NCBI RefSeq assembly: GCF_002872075.1 | Contig: NZ_PGGU01000029.1 | Span: 178,704 to 242,703, forward strand | DNA length: 64,000 bases | Direction: 5' to 3' | Source of the DNA: Microbacterium aurantiacum | GTDB taxonomy: Bacteria; Actinomycetota; Actinomycetes; Actinomycetales; Microbacteriaceae | In this document: piece after piece, positions 26,649-36,226 of the stretch | How positions within the stretch are numbered: position 1 is the first letter of the stretch | Layout of the letters: every line of letters starts with the position of its first letter | Position numbers and translations under genes: made by a program | Notes under the pieces: generated by a model | Database searches by the model: none | Told to the model about the DNA's origin: nothing | The model's input: only the letters and a program-made list of their open reading frames with translations

Positions 26649-29044
26649 CCCGCAACGACCATCACGACGACGCATCGATGACCGCCGAGTCACGCGCGTC
26701 CCAGTTGCTGAGCCGAATGACGCTTCGAGAGAAGTGCTTCCAGCTCGTCTCGGTGCCGCCCTGGTACCTCGTGACTGCAGACGGCAGTCCGTCGAGCAGT
26801 GCCGAGGAGTACAACGAGCAGGCCCCCGGCCATATCTGCAATTTCGGCGTCGACGACCCGATCACGATGTCGCGCATTGTGGGCGGCCTTCAACACGCCG
26901 CCGTCGACGGCACGCGGCTCGGAATTCCCCTTCTGATCCACGCGGAAGCCCTGAACGGCTTCTTGGCCGGCGGCCACATGGTGTTCCCGACGCCCACGGG
27001 CCTCGCGGCGACCTGGAGTCCAGAACTCGTGGAAGCGATGTCGGACATCATCCGCCGTCAGATGAAGCGTGTCGGGGTGCGTCACGCGCTCTCGCCGAAT
27101 ATGGACATCGCCATCGACCCCCGATGGGGGCGCATGCACGAGACCTACGGCGAGGACCCGTACCTGGCCGCTGCCTTCAGCGTCGCGTACACACGGGGTC
27201 TGCAGTCCGCTGATCTCGGCAATGGCGTCATCGCGACGGCAAAGCATTTCATCGGCTACGGGCTACCGGAAGGGGGGATCAACCTGTCCGCGTACGAGGG
27301 CGGAACACGGCGAACCCGGGACCTGTTCGCGTACCCCTTCGAGGCCGCGATCCAACTCGCCGGGCTCGGGTCGGTCATGAACTCATACGCCGATGTCGAC
27401 GGTGTGCCTGCGGCCGCATCATGGCCGGTGCTGACAGAGCTCCTGCGCGACACTCTCGGCTTCGACGGGTTCGTGTCCTCCGACTACACGACACTGCAGC
27501 ACATGGTCACGCGCCAACAGGCCGCTGACGGTCCGGCAGAGGCCGGGCGCCTCGCCATCCACGCAGGACTGGACACCGAGTTTCCCACCCCGTACGGCTA
27601 CGGTGACACGCTCGCCGAAGAGGTCGCCGCCGGTCGTGTCGACATCAGTGACGTCGACACGTCGGTGCACCGCATCCTCACAGCGAAGTACCGCCTCGGG
27701 CTATTCGAAAACCCCTACCCCGCTGAATCCATCGACCTCGCTGCCGTAGCGAGCGAGGGCCGTGACCTGTCTCGCGAACTTGCCCGCCGCGCCATCGTCC
27801 TCGCCAAGAACGATGGCCTTCTCCCCCTCGCCGTCGAGTCCACGATCGCGGTCATCGGCCCTCACGCGGACGCGGTCACGTATCAGTTCCCGACCTACAG
27901 CTACCCTGCCTTCCGCGACATGACCGTCTTCATGTCTTCGGGCGGGATGGGGAACATGGTCGGTATCGACCCCGGCATGGTCGCCTGGAACAACAGTGTG
28001 TTCCCGCCCGTCCCGGTCGAGGAGTATGTGCGGGATCGACTCGGGGCGACCTCGCTCGCCGACGAGATCGCCGTCCGTACGCCGGCGGTGCTCGTCGAGC
28101 GGGGCAGCACGCTCACCAGCACGCTTGATGAGGACGCTCTTTCGCGCGCCGTGGAGGTGGCCGCGCGGGCCGACGTCGTGATCCTCGCCCTCGGCGGCGG
28201 GAGCTTGTGGTTCAACGGCGAGCGCACCGAAGGCGAGGCGAGCGACTCCGCCGACATTTCCCTGCCGCTCGCGCAGCAGCACCTGGCCGAGGCGGTCGCG
28301 ACGACCGGCACCCCGATTGTCGCGGTGCTGGTGCAGGGCCGCCCTTACGTACTGCCACGGGCCGTGCGCGATGCCGCTGCCATTGTGATCGCACCCTACG
28401 GCGGCCCGTTCGGCCCGGCGGGGGTCGTCGATGTGCTCTTCGGGACAGCGGAACCCACGGGCAAGCTGCCTTACAGCATCCCGCGCCATACCGGTCAGAT
28501 TCCGGTCTACCATCACCAGCACGCCGGCACCGGTTACCGCAATCCACTGCCGCCGGACGTCGATCGGCACTACCTCGACCTCGAGGCCACCCCGCTATAC
28601 ACCTTCGGTCACGGCCTGAGCTACACCGAGTTCGCGATCACGGATCCTGCATCCGATAGCGAGTTCGCCACCGATGGGGCCGCCCGCATCACCTTCACAC
28701 TCACGAACGTGGGCGAAAGGGCGGGCGCAACCGTCGCGCAGCTGTACGTCCGGGCCAGCTCCTCCGGAGTCACCCGACCCGCACAGCAGCTGGCGGGCTT
28801 TGGCCGTGTGGAACTGGCCGCAGGCGAATCGCGTCGCATGTCGTTCACTCTCGACGCGTCGCAACTCGGGTACACGAACCTCGCGGGCGAGTTCACCGTG
28901 GATCCCGGGGTGATCGAGTGGCACGTGGGCCTCGATGCCGACCACCAGGCTGCCGCAGGAACACTGCGGCTCACCGGAGAGTCACGGCCCCTGCGCAGTG
29001 CAGACCGCACCTTCCTGTCCGAGGTGGTGATCTCGGATGTCTGA
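26645..29044 (+). CDS. GH3 beta-glycosidase (glucosidase/xylosidase-like)
   Basis: A 799-residue GH3 enzyme: N-terminal barrel with the KHF motif (AKHFIGYG) and nucleophile Asp280 in FVSSDYTT, a C-terminal alpha/beta sandwich with a candidate acid/base Glu in GERTEGEASD, and a fibronectin type III-like domain at the end (VAQLYVRASS...RPAQQLAGFGRVEL). It removes beta-linked glucose or xylose from the non-reducing end. No signal peptide, so intracellular. Starts in an ATGA overlap with the rhamnosidase stop, as expected for sequential hydrolysis of an imported, rhamnose-capped glycoside. Confidence 0.92.
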   Translation: MTRNDHHDDASMTAESRASQLLSRMTLREKCFQLVSVPPWYLVTADGSPSSSAEEYNEQAPGHICNFGVDDPITMSRIVGGLQHAAVDGTRLGIPLLIHAEALNGFLAGGHMVFPTPTGLAATWSPELVEAMSDIIRRQMKRVGVRHALSPNMDIAIDPRWGRMHETYGEDPYLAAAFSVAYTRGLQSADLGNGVIATAKHFIGYGLPEGGINLSAYEGGTRRTRDLFAYPFEAAIQLAGLGSVMNSYADVDGVPAAASWPVLTELLRDTLGFDGFVSSDYTTLQHMVTRQQAADGPAEAGRLAIHAGLDTEFPTPYGYGDTLAEEVAAGRVDISDVDTSVHRILTAKYRLGLFENPYPAESIDLAAVASEGRDLSRELARRAIVLAKNDGLLPLAVESTIAVIGPHADAVTYQFPTYSYPAFRDMTVFMSSGGMGNMVGIDPGMVAWNNSVFPPVPVEEYVRDRLGATSLADEIAVRTPAVLVERGSTLTSTLDEDALSRAVEVAARADVVILALGGGSLWFNGERTEGEASDSADISLPLAQQHLAEAVATTGTPIVAVLVQGRPYVLPRAVRDAAAIVIAPYGGPFGPAGVVDVLFGTAEPTGKLPYSIPRHTGQIPVYHHQHAGTGYRNPLPPDVDRHYLDLEATPLYTFGHGLSYTEFAITDPASDSEFATDGAARITFTLTNVGERAGATVAQLYVRASSSGVTRPAQQLAGFGRVELAAGESRRMSFTLDASQLGYTNLAGEFTVDPGVIEWHVGLDADHQAAAGTLRLTGESRPLRSADRTFLSEVVISDV

Positions 29045-30563
29045 GCAGTCCGTCACGGCGCCTGCACCGCGCGGCCGGACACGCGGCAGCGGCGCGGTGC
29101 GCCCCATCATTCCGGGCTTCCATCCCGATCCGACGATCTGCCGAGTGGGCGAGGACTACTACCTGGCGACCTCGAGCTTCGAGTACTTTCCCGGAGCGCC
29201 GATCTTCCACAGTCGAGATCTGGTCAGCTGGCGGCAGATCGGCAACATCCTCGACCGGCGGTCCCAGTTTCGCCTCGGCAACGGAGGACCATCGACAGGC
29301 ATCTACGCCGGCACGCTGCGACACCACGACGGCCGCTTCTGGTTCATCACCACCAACGTGAGCGAGTTCGGAGAAGGACACCTGCTCGTCCATACCGAGG
29401 ACCCGACCGGCCCGTGGAGCGAACCGATCCTCATACCCGAAGCGACGGGCATCGACCCCGATCTCGCCTGGGACGAGCACGGTACGTGCTACCTCACCTG
29501 GCACGTGCTCGACTTCACCCGCGGGGGGTATGGCATCCGTCAGGCGCCCATCGACCTCAACACCGGTCGCTTCCTGGAACCCGCCTACCCGGTGTGGCAA
29601 GGGAGCGGCATGGCCGCCGCCGAGGGTCCGCATCTCTACCGGATCGGCGAACACTGGTACCTCGTCCTCGCTGAAGGAGGGACCGAACGAGGCCACTCCG
29701 TCACCGTCGCGCGGGCGTCCAGTCCACGCGGTCCTTTCCAAGCGTGTCCCCGAAACCCCGTCTTCACCCATCGCAGCAGCACTCACCCCGTCCAGAATGT
29801 CGGCCACGCCGACCTCGTGCAGACCCCCGACGGCGACTGGGCCGCCGTCTACCTCGGCGCGCGCACCCGCGGCTCGACCCCGGGCTTCCATGTGCTCGGG
29901 CGGGAAACCTTCCTCGCAGGTGTCGACTGGTCTGACGGGTGGCCCGTCTTCGATGAAGCCAGATACGACGTTCCCGAGGCGGATTCGGGATTCACCGACC
30001 GATTCACTGATCCGCGCCTCGATCCGCGGTGGGTCGTTCCGGGTGGAGAGCCGAGCGCCGTCGCCTCCGTCGACGCCGGCGGCCTCCGACTGCGCTTGTC
30101 GGAGCGAGGCACGGCGTTGCTGTGTGCGCGCGTGCGGGACCTCGCCTGGTCGGCCGAAGTCGTACTCCACGGCTCGGGACGATTCTCGCTCCGTGTGGAC
30201 GAACGCCATTGGACAGGACTTACCTACGACGGGGACAGGGTGGTGGCCGAAGTGCGGATCGGAGAGATGCGCCAAGTGCTCGCGACAGCCGCCGGGCCGG
30301 GTGGGGAGGTGACGCTCCGCATCCAGTCGACCTCGCCGCTTTCTGCGCCGGTCCCGATCGGCAATGCCGGGCCCGACGACATCGTCCTGTCCCTGGTTCA
30401 TCCCCACGGTGACGAGGAGCTCGCTCGGCTGGATGGGAGATACTTCTCCACCGAGGTCGCGTCTGGATTCACCGGACGGATGCTGGCATTGAGCGCGCTG
30501 CGAGACGACAGCCGGGTGCGGCAAGTGAGCTACCAGCCGATCGTAACCGTCGTTGCGCAATAA
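29037..30563 (+). CDS. GH43 beta-xylosidase / alpha-L-arabinofuranosidase
   Basis: A 508-residue GH43 enzyme. The five-bladed propeller carries the general base Asp31 in GFHPDP, the pKa-modulating Asp in GIDPDLAWD (140-142) and the acid Glu196 in AAEGPHLY. The last ~190 residues are the beta-sandwich found in the xylosidase/arabinofuranosidase subgroup. No signal peptide. Overlaps the GH3 gene by 8 bases. A TTGCGCAA string spans the last codons, probably by chance. Confidence 0.92.
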   Translation: MSEQSVTAPAPRGRTRGSGAVRPIIPGFHPDPTICRVGEDYYLATSSFEYFPGAPIFHSRDLVSWRQIGNILDRRSQFRLGNGGPSTGIYAGTLRHHDGRFWFITTNVSEFGEGHLLVHTEDPTGPWSEPILIPEATGIDPDLAWDEHGTCYLTWHVLDFTRGGYGIRQAPIDLNTGRFLEPAYPVWQGSGMAAAEGPHLYRIGEHWYLVLAEGGTERGHSVTVARASSPRGPFQACPRNPVFTHRSSTHPVQNVGHADLVQTPDGDWAAVYLGARTRGSTPGFHVLGRETFLAGVDWSDGWPVFDEARYDVPEADSGFTDRFTDPRLDPRWVVPGGEPSAVASVDAGGLRLRLSERGTALLCARVRDLAWSAEVVLHGSGRFSLRVDERHWTGLTYDGDRVVAEVRIGEMRQVLATAAGPGGEVTLRIQSTSPLSAPVPIGNAGPDDIVLSLVHPHGDEELARLDGRYFSTEVASGFTGRMLALSALRDDSRVRQVSYQPIVTVVAQ

Positions 30564-30687
30564 ACCCGGAACTCGTTGATCGCCCTGAGCGACGGGCTTA
30601 GTGTCTGCCGTGGTGATCCGGACCCGCTTCTGGGCGCCGCCCCCGCCACGATCGCGTGGCACCCACCGATGACGTTGGAGAAGTCCC

Positions 30688-32538
30688 ATGACACAACTGC
30701 CCCGGCCGCGCCGCGCACCGATTGCGCTCGGAGCGGCGATCGCGCTGACCGCGATCCTCCTGCCCACGATCCCCGCATCGGCCGAATCGTCAGTCTGCGC
30801 GCAAAGCAACCCAGGCGCCGCGATGCAGGTGACTGCTGACTGTATAGACGCCCTGTACGCCCAGCCCGTCATCGACGCCGAGACCGACGAAACGTCGCCC
30901 GTTCCCCATCACCGCGTCTCGGGGCATTTCGAGGGCACCAACATCCAGTTCAACATCTACCTGCACGCCGAGCAGGACGAAGCGGCCTGGGACGGACGGT
31001 TCTTCCAGTTCACCTACCCGGCCGCGTTCGCGCCGCAGCAGAACACCGCGCGCGCTGACGACCGAGCCATCGGGTTCGCACTGGCCAGCGGCGGCTATGC
31101 CGTGCAGGCGGGCAACGGCTCCGTCTCGATCGGATACCGGCACACGGCTGCGGCGGCGAAGTTCGCCGAGGGGGTGGCCGCCGACTACTACGGAAGCGAC
31201 CAGCCGATCTACGGCTACCTTTACGGGCCCAGTGGCGGTTCACTGCAGGTGGTCGGCGCGGCGGAGAACACCGACGGGGTATGGCAGGGCTTCGTCCCGA
31301 TGGTGCAAGCGGTCCCTCAGCCCACCAGCTACAACTTCCTCGGACGGTCGGCCGCGGAGCTCATCCTCGCCGACAAAGCGACCGCGATCCGGGATGCCCT
31401 CATGCCTGGCGGCAGCGGGGACCCGTTCGCGACGCTCGACGAAGCGGAGAGCGCCCTCCTCAGCGAAGTCCACGCGCTCGGCATCCCCTGGAAGGCGTGG
31501 GAATACCCCGATTACCTCCTCGGCTACGCGGCGGAGTACTACGGAGCTGGCCTGGCCTCCGACGCCCCGCTCGCGTACGACCCCACCTACGTCGATGACT
31601 TCTGGAACACGGAGGGCTACCTCGGTACCGAGCAGTCGCCGCTCGGCGAGCGCGTTCGAGCAGAGTTGGTCGAGATGGGTGACACCATCGCACACCGATG
31701 GAACATCGCGAACCGCTTCTACTACCGCTATCAGGTGCCCGCGCAATCCGAAGGGTGGGTCGGACTCGATCAGTTCCGCAACTCCGACGGAACCCCCCTG
31801 TACCCTCAGCGCCCCGTGACCGCTCCCGGCTTTTCCGGCTTCGCCTCGGGCAACGCCGCATTCGACGGCTCGGTCAACGGCAAGGTCATTGCGATCGCGA
31901 ACCTGTACGACACCGACGCGCTGCCGTGGCACACGGACTGGTACGGCGAACGCATCGCGGCGGCGCTCGGCGGCGCAGCCGCGGACACGTACCGCGTGTA
32001 TTACAACGACCACGCCGATCACCAGGACGCCCCCGTCGCGGGGGAGCGGGCCAAGCATCTCATCAACTGGTACGGCATCGTCGAGCAGGCTCTCCGGGAC
32101 GTCGCCACGTGGGCGGAAGATGGGGTCGCCGCTCCAGGCTCCACCCGCTACTTGGTCGACGATGCTCAGATCGTCGTGCCCGACCTCGCAGCGCAGCGCG
32201 GTGGCCTCCAGCCGACCGTGGAACTGGAGTCGCGGTCAGATCGAGTGGTGAAGGCGAAGGTGGGCAAGCCCGTGAAGCTCTCCGCCGTGGCCCGCACTCC
32301 GCGAGGCGGAGGCGAGGTGATTCGGGTCGAGTGGGACTTCGAGGGCGATGGCGAGTACGTCGCCGGAGCGATCAACAAGCCAAAGCAGGTCCTCACGGCG
32401 AAGACGACACACACCTTCACTGAGCCGGGGACATACTTCGTGAGCGTCCGCGTCTCAGCCGAGCGCGACGGGAACACCGGCGCTCAGTACGCGCTCCTGC
32501 AGAACATCGATCGCGTGCGGGTCGTCGTGACCGAGTGA
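30688..32538 (+). CDS. Secreted hydrolase-like protein with C-terminal PKD domain
   Basis: A 616-residue exported protein: signal peptide of ~32 residues ending in PASAES, a catalytic-looking region (~40-505) and a PKD domain (~520-616, with IRVEWDFEGDGEY and HTFTEPGTYFVSV). GPSGGS near residue 180 resembles a serine nucleophile elbow, and Asp/His pairs near DTDALPWHTD and NDHADHQD could complete a triad. The layout recalls tannase/feruloyl-esterase proteins, but the Cys next to the nucleophile that marks that family is absent. A GGAG site precedes the ATG. It is the one clearly exported enzyme candidate of cassette II, so it may process the substrate outside before import. Exact family uncertain. 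Confidence 0.7.
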   Translation: MTQLPRPRRAPIALGAAIALTAILLPTIPASAESSVCAQSNPGAAMQVTADCIDALYAQPVIDAETDETSPVPHHRVSGHFEGTNIQFNIYLHAEQDEAAWDGRFFQFTYPAAFAPQQNTARADDRAIGFALASGGYAVQAGNGSVSIGYRHTAAAAKFAEGVAADYYGSDQPIYGYLYGPSGGSLQVVGAAENTDGVWQGFVPMVQAVPQPTSYNFLGRSAAELILADKATAIRDALMPGGSGDPFATLDEAESALLSEVHALGIPWKAWEYPDYLLGYAAEYYGAGLASDAPLAYDPTYVDDFWNTEGYLGTEQSPLGERVRAELVEMGDTIAHRWNIANRFYYRYQVPAQSEGWVGLDQFRNSDGTPLYPQRPVTAPGFSGFASGNAAFDGSVNGKVIAIANLYDTDALPWHTDWYGERIAAALGGAAADTYRVYYNDHADHQDAPVAGERAKHLINWYGIVEQALRDVATWAEDGVAAPGSTRYLVDDAQIVVPDLAAQRGGLQPTVELESRSDRVVKAKVGKPVKLSAVARTPRGGGEVIRVEWDFEGDGEYVAGAINKPKQVLTAKTTHTFTEPGTYFVSVRVSAERDGNTGAQYALLQNIDRVRVVVTE

Positions 32539-32620
32539 GGTAGATGTGCGGACGGGGCTGCGGCGCGGCCCCGCCCGCACGGACGCCGACGTACATTCGA
32601 GACCAGAGGACGGATCAGTC

Positions 32621-34444
32621 ATGACCACTTTCCATTCACGCTCCGCGCTCAAGGACGTGCTCGCTCAGCCGGACGCACGCGCCGTGGTGGGTGAGATCGC
32701 ATCGGAAGTGCTCGACTCTGCGCTCGCCAGCAGCGGCGACCCCTTTCCGTTGGGGTCGATCCTTCGCGTCATCCTGGAGCCCTCCGATCCACGTGTAGCG
32801 GAACTGCTTGACCGCCTGACGCAGATCGAGGATCTCACCCCGCGCCCGCGGGAAATCCCGCCGATTGTGCCGCCCGCCGACTACGAGCGCGCAGAGACCC
32901 CGCGAGCGAGCGCATCGGTCTTGCTCCCGTCCGGCGCCGTCGCGAACCGCATGCTGGAAATCGCCATTGCCGGACCTTCACACGGCAACCCCTTCACCGA
33001 CGTCGAGCTGGCGGCCCGATTCTCGAAGGGAGACCAGCACGTCGAGGTCGGGGGCTTCTACGACGGCGACGGCCGCTTCGCCGTGCGCTTCCTTCCGATG
33101 GAAGCGGGAACGTGGGAGTACGTCACGAGGTCGAATGCGCGGTCGCTCGACGGATTGTCCGGCTCCGTCGAGGTCGATCCGTCCGATAGTCGAGGTCCTG
33201 TCCGCGCCGACGGGTTCCACTTTTCCTACCCTGATGGCACGCCATTCACCCCGTTCGGGACAACCGCCTACGCCTGGACCCACCAGGATGACGTGCTGCA
33301 AGAGCAGACGCTCGAATCGCTGGCGAAGACCTCGTTCTCGAAGCTGAGAATGGCGCTGTTCCCCAAGCACTTCCTGTACAACACGAATGAGCCGGACCGC
33401 TTTGTCTTTCCTCGGACGGACGGTGGCTGGGACCTGGAGCGGTTCGATCTAAAGTACTTCCGAGCCCTCGAGCAGCGTCTCGAGCAACTCGCCGTCCTCG
33501 GGATCGACGCCGATCTGATCCTCTTCCACCCCTACGACCGTTGGGGCTTCTCTCAGCTCGGCAAGGCTGCCGACGACCGTTACGTCAGCTACGTTGTGCG
33601 CAGGCTCTCAGCCTTCCCGAACGTGTGGTGGTCGCTCGCCAACGAGTACGACCTGCTGCTTGACAAGAGCACGGAGGACTGGGATCGCATCGGGCGGCTC
33701 GTACGCGCCAACGACCCCTACGGCCACCCGATCTCCATTCACAACTGGCTGGAAATATGGGACTACGCGTCGGAATGGGCGACCCACTGCAGCATCCAGT
33801 ACGGCGACGACCTGCGTGGTCACGTGCGGAAATGGCGCCGGCAGTTCGGCAAACCGGTCATCATCGACGAGTGCGGGTACGAGGGTGATCTCGACCAGGG
33901 GTGGGGCTTCCTCACGCCCGAAGAACTCGTCAGCCGGTCCTGGGCCGTGGCGATGAGCGGCGGCTACGCCACCCACGGTGAGACCTACTACTCCGACGAC
34001 GAGACGGTGTTCTGGGCCAAAGGTGGCCGGCTTCGCGGCGAGAGTCCTGCACGTCTGGCATTCCTCCGGGAAATCATCGAAGAATCACCCACCGGTGGAA
34101 TCGACCCCCTCCCATCGGATTTCGACGCCTCGCGCGCGGGCGTGCGCGGCGAGTACGAGCTCATCTACTTCGGCGCCGGGCAGCCGGCCTTCCGTACGGT
34201 GACGATCCCGCAGGGCATGAGCGCACGCGCCGATGTCATCGACTCCTGGAACATGACCGTGGAGCGACTGCCCGGCATACACGAGGGGACGGTCCGGTTC
34301 GATCTCCCGGGTCGCCCGTACTGCGTGCTGCGTTTAGTGTCAGCCAACAGGTCGAACCCGACCCGAGCAGACGACATGGAGGTCGTGGGGGCCGCCCCCA
34401 GAACGTCTACGGACCCATCGCGGAGAAGCGCAGATGAGCGGTGA
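32621..34444 (+). CDS. DUF5060/DUF4038 apiosidase-like glycoside hydrolase
   Basis: A 607-residue protein: helical N-terminal cap (~1-85, ALKDVLAQPDARAVVGEIA), a DUF5060-type beta-sandwich (~100-190), then a TIM barrel of the apiosidase-like (DUF4038) kind and a short C-terminal beta domain. Candidate catalytic residues are Glu342 in WSLANEYD and Glu417 in IIDECGYEGD, the two-Glu pattern of clan A retaining enzymes. Related barrels include GH140 apiosidases. No signal peptide. Its place after GH78, GH3 and GH43 genes suggests it cleaves a further pentosyl or similar linkage. ATG chosen with AGAGGA upstream. Specificity is not established by sequence. Confidence 0.75.
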   Translation: MTTFHSRSALKDVLAQPDARAVVGEIASEVLDSALASSGDPFPLGSILRVILEPSDPRVAELLDRLTQIEDLTPRPREIPPIVPPADYERAETPRASASVLLPSGAVANRMLEIAIAGPSHGNPFTDVELAARFSKGDQHVEVGGFYDGDGRFAVRFLPMEAGTWEYVTRSNARSLDGLSGSVEVDPSDSRGPVRADGFHFSYPDGTPFTPFGTTAYAWTHQDDVLQEQTLESLAKTSFSKLRMALFPKHFLYNTNEPDRFVFPRTDGGWDLERFDLKYFRALEQRLEQLAVLGIDADLILFHPYDRWGFSQLGKAADDRYVSYVVRRLSAFPNVWWSLANEYDLLLDKSTEDWDRIGRLVRANDPYGHPISIHNWLEIWDYASEWATHCSIQYGDDLRGHVRKWRRQFGKPVIIDECGYEGDLDQGWGFLTPEELVSRSWAVAMSGGYATHGETYYSDDETVFWAKGGRLRGESPARLAFLREIIEESPTGGIDPLPSDFDASRAGVRGEYELIYFGAGQPAFRTVTIPQGMSARADVIDSWNMTVERLPGIHEGTVRFDLPGRPYCVLRLVSANRSNPTRADDMEVVGAAPRTSTDPSRRSADER

Positions 34445-35384
34445 AGAGGCCTGGAGTCCGCGTCTGGCTCCGCGGGCGTTGGGTGATTCCGGTCCGTACG
34501 TCTCCGAGTTGTGCATCGGAACCAGCCCGCTCGGCGGCATGCCGGCGATCTACGGTTATGACGTAGAGGCTGAGACCGCAATCGCAACCGTCGAGTATGC
34601 GATCGAAGCTCCCTCGATCACCTTTCTCGACACCTCCAACAACTACGGCAGCGGCGAGAGCGAACGGCGGATCGGGGAAGCGATCCGCCGGGTCGGTGGA
34701 CTGCCCAAAGGCTTCGTCGTCGCTACAAAGGCGGACCCCGCTCCCGGTGACAGGGAGTTCAGCGGAGCCCGCGTGCTCGAGTCCTTTGCCGAGAGCCTTG
34801 ATCGTCTCGGCCTGGAACGCGTACCCGTCTTCTATCTCCATGACCCCGAAGCGTTCGACTTCGATGACCTCATCGCACCGGGTGGACCGGTCGACGCCAT
34901 GAGGGAATTGAAGAGGCGAGGGTCAGTCGACGTCATCGGAGTAGCCGGCGGTGAGCTAGACGCCATGCGGCGCTACGTGGATACGGGGGCATTCGACATC
35001 CTCCTGAATCACAACCAGTACACGCTCTTGGACCGAAGTGCCGACCAACTCATCGATCACGCCGTAGGGTCCGGACTTGCCTATGTCAACGCTGCTCCGT
35101 ACGCCAGCGGTCTGCTTGCGAAGCCTTGGGTGGATCGGCCGCGTTATCAGTACCGGGAGCCGTCCAGCGACGTCCTCGCTCGGACACGGCGACTGCAGGA
35201 CGTGTGCGCGAGCTTCGACGTCCCGCTTGCTGCAGCGGCTCTGCAGTTCTCGACGCGGGATCCGCGGGTCACTTCCACGGTCGTCGGAGTGTCCTCGCCC
35301 GCCCGCGTCGAGCAGCTCGTTTACAACGCGGCGACGCACATTCCCTCAGAACTCTGGAGGGAGATTCAGGAGATTAAGGAGTGA
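34434..35384 (+). CDS. Aldo/keto reductase (sugar dehydrogenase-like)
   Basis: A 316-residue NAD(P)-dependent aldo/keto reductase with the catalytic tetrad visible as Asp66 and Tyr71 (DTSNNYG), Lys99 (ATKAD) and His136 (YLHDP). The DTSNNYGSGESER motif resembles bacterial galactose/fucose dehydrogenase-like members, so oxidation of a released deoxy-sugar or pentose to a lactone is plausible. Overlaps the upstream gene by 11 bases; same operon. Confidence 0.85.
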   Translation: MSGEEAWSPRLAPRALGDSGPYVSELCIGTSPLGGMPAIYGYDVEAETAIATVEYAIEAPSITFLDTSNNYGSGESERRIGEAIRRVGGLPKGFVVATKADPAPGDREFSGARVLESFAESLDRLGLERVPVFYLHDPEAFDFDDLIAPGGPVDAMRELKRRGSVDVIGVAGGELDAMRRYVDTGAFDILLNHNQYTLLDRSADQLIDHAVGSGLAYVNAAPYASGLLAKPWVDRPRYQYREPSSDVLARTRRLQDVCASFDVPLAAAALQFSTRDPRVTSTVVGVSSPARVEQLVYNAATHIPSELWREIQEIKE

Positions 35385-35499
35385 TCGCGCTGCTTCTCAT
35401 GTCCCGGCCCACCGCATCGCGCGCAGCATCCCGCCCACGCCCGTCCTCGCGCGACATCCGGTGTCCTGAGTCAGCCCACCTCGACACCGGTAGTCATTT

Positions 35500-36150
35500 C
35501 GCCCCGCAGCGGAGTTGTGCGCCCACCATGCAACGAATCAAGGCAAATGAAACGAGGCGGTGTGCCGTGAACCACCCCACCGGATCATCGGAACTGTCCC
35601 GCCGCAATGCCCTGGTCTCAGCCACGAGTCTCAGCGCCGAACACCAGCCTTTCGGGCATGACTGGCCATTCGTAGAGGGTTGGACTCTCATCCGGCGGGG
35701 ACAGTTGATGGTCGAGGCGGTCACCCTGCCGCACGATGTCACTACAGGTGGGGGCTGGTCTGCCGGGGTCAACACAGTCAACCGGGGCGCTTGCCCTCCT
35801 GTTGGTCGACATTGGTATGCAAAGACCTTTCGACTCCCCGCCGATGCTGACGAAAACGAGCTCAGCCTTCGATTCGAGCGCCTGAGTGGCGACACCGTCG
35901 TTCGCGTGAATGGCCGCGAGGCCGCGCGCTGCAAAGAACGTGACTGCGAGGTGCTGGTCCCGTTGACACCATTCGTCACGCGAGGAGTGCACGTCATCGT
36001 CGTGGTCGACGTCGATGGCACCTGCACACCCGAGGGTCGAACCCGCCCCGGACCGGCAATACACCGTCCAGTCTGGTTGCGACGCATCCCGAAGGTCCGC
36101 CTCGGTGGCAATGGGACTCAAATCGACGCGGGTCACGCCCCGCAGCGGAG
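35500..36150 (+). repeat. 15-bp direct repeats flanking the GH2 remnant
   Basis: CGCCCCGCAGCGGAG occurs at 35500-35514 and again at 36136-36150, 636 bases apart, bracketing the truncated GH2 gene. Perfect match; could be a recombination scar. Confidence 0.5.
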
Positions 36151-36181
36151 CGTGATCGTTGGCGATGCTCGCCGTTGTTGA
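35528..36181 (+). pseudogene. Truncated GH2 glycosidase (N-terminal sugar-binding domain only)
   Basis: The ~217-residue frame matches only the N-terminal jelly-roll of GH2 enzymes: LPHDVTT, RHWYAKTFRLPADADENELSLRF, and VRVNGREAARC, ending around IHRPVWLRRIP. The immunoglobulin-like and catalytic barrel domains are missing; the last ~25 residues are unrelated sequence up to the stop. ATG at 35528 or GTG at 35567 could start it; an upstream GTG overlapping the reductase stop adds only unrelated residues. The cut point lies just before repeat B, so the gene was probably truncated by recombination. Confidence 0.75.
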
Positions 36182-36226
36182 AAGCTAGGCCATCGCGATG
36201 CTTGCATTCGAGCAGCAGTGCCAACG

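Noticed and set aside
30553..30560. Fourth TTGCGCAA as an operator for the secreted hydrolase gene
   Set aside because: It encodes the last residues and abuts the stop of the GH43 gene, 128 bases before the next start; chance is a sufficient explanation.
28971..30872. 633-codon open frame on the minus strand
   Set aside because: It lies antisense to the GH43 gene, which has all its catalytic motifs; the product is Arg/Gly-rich with no family features.
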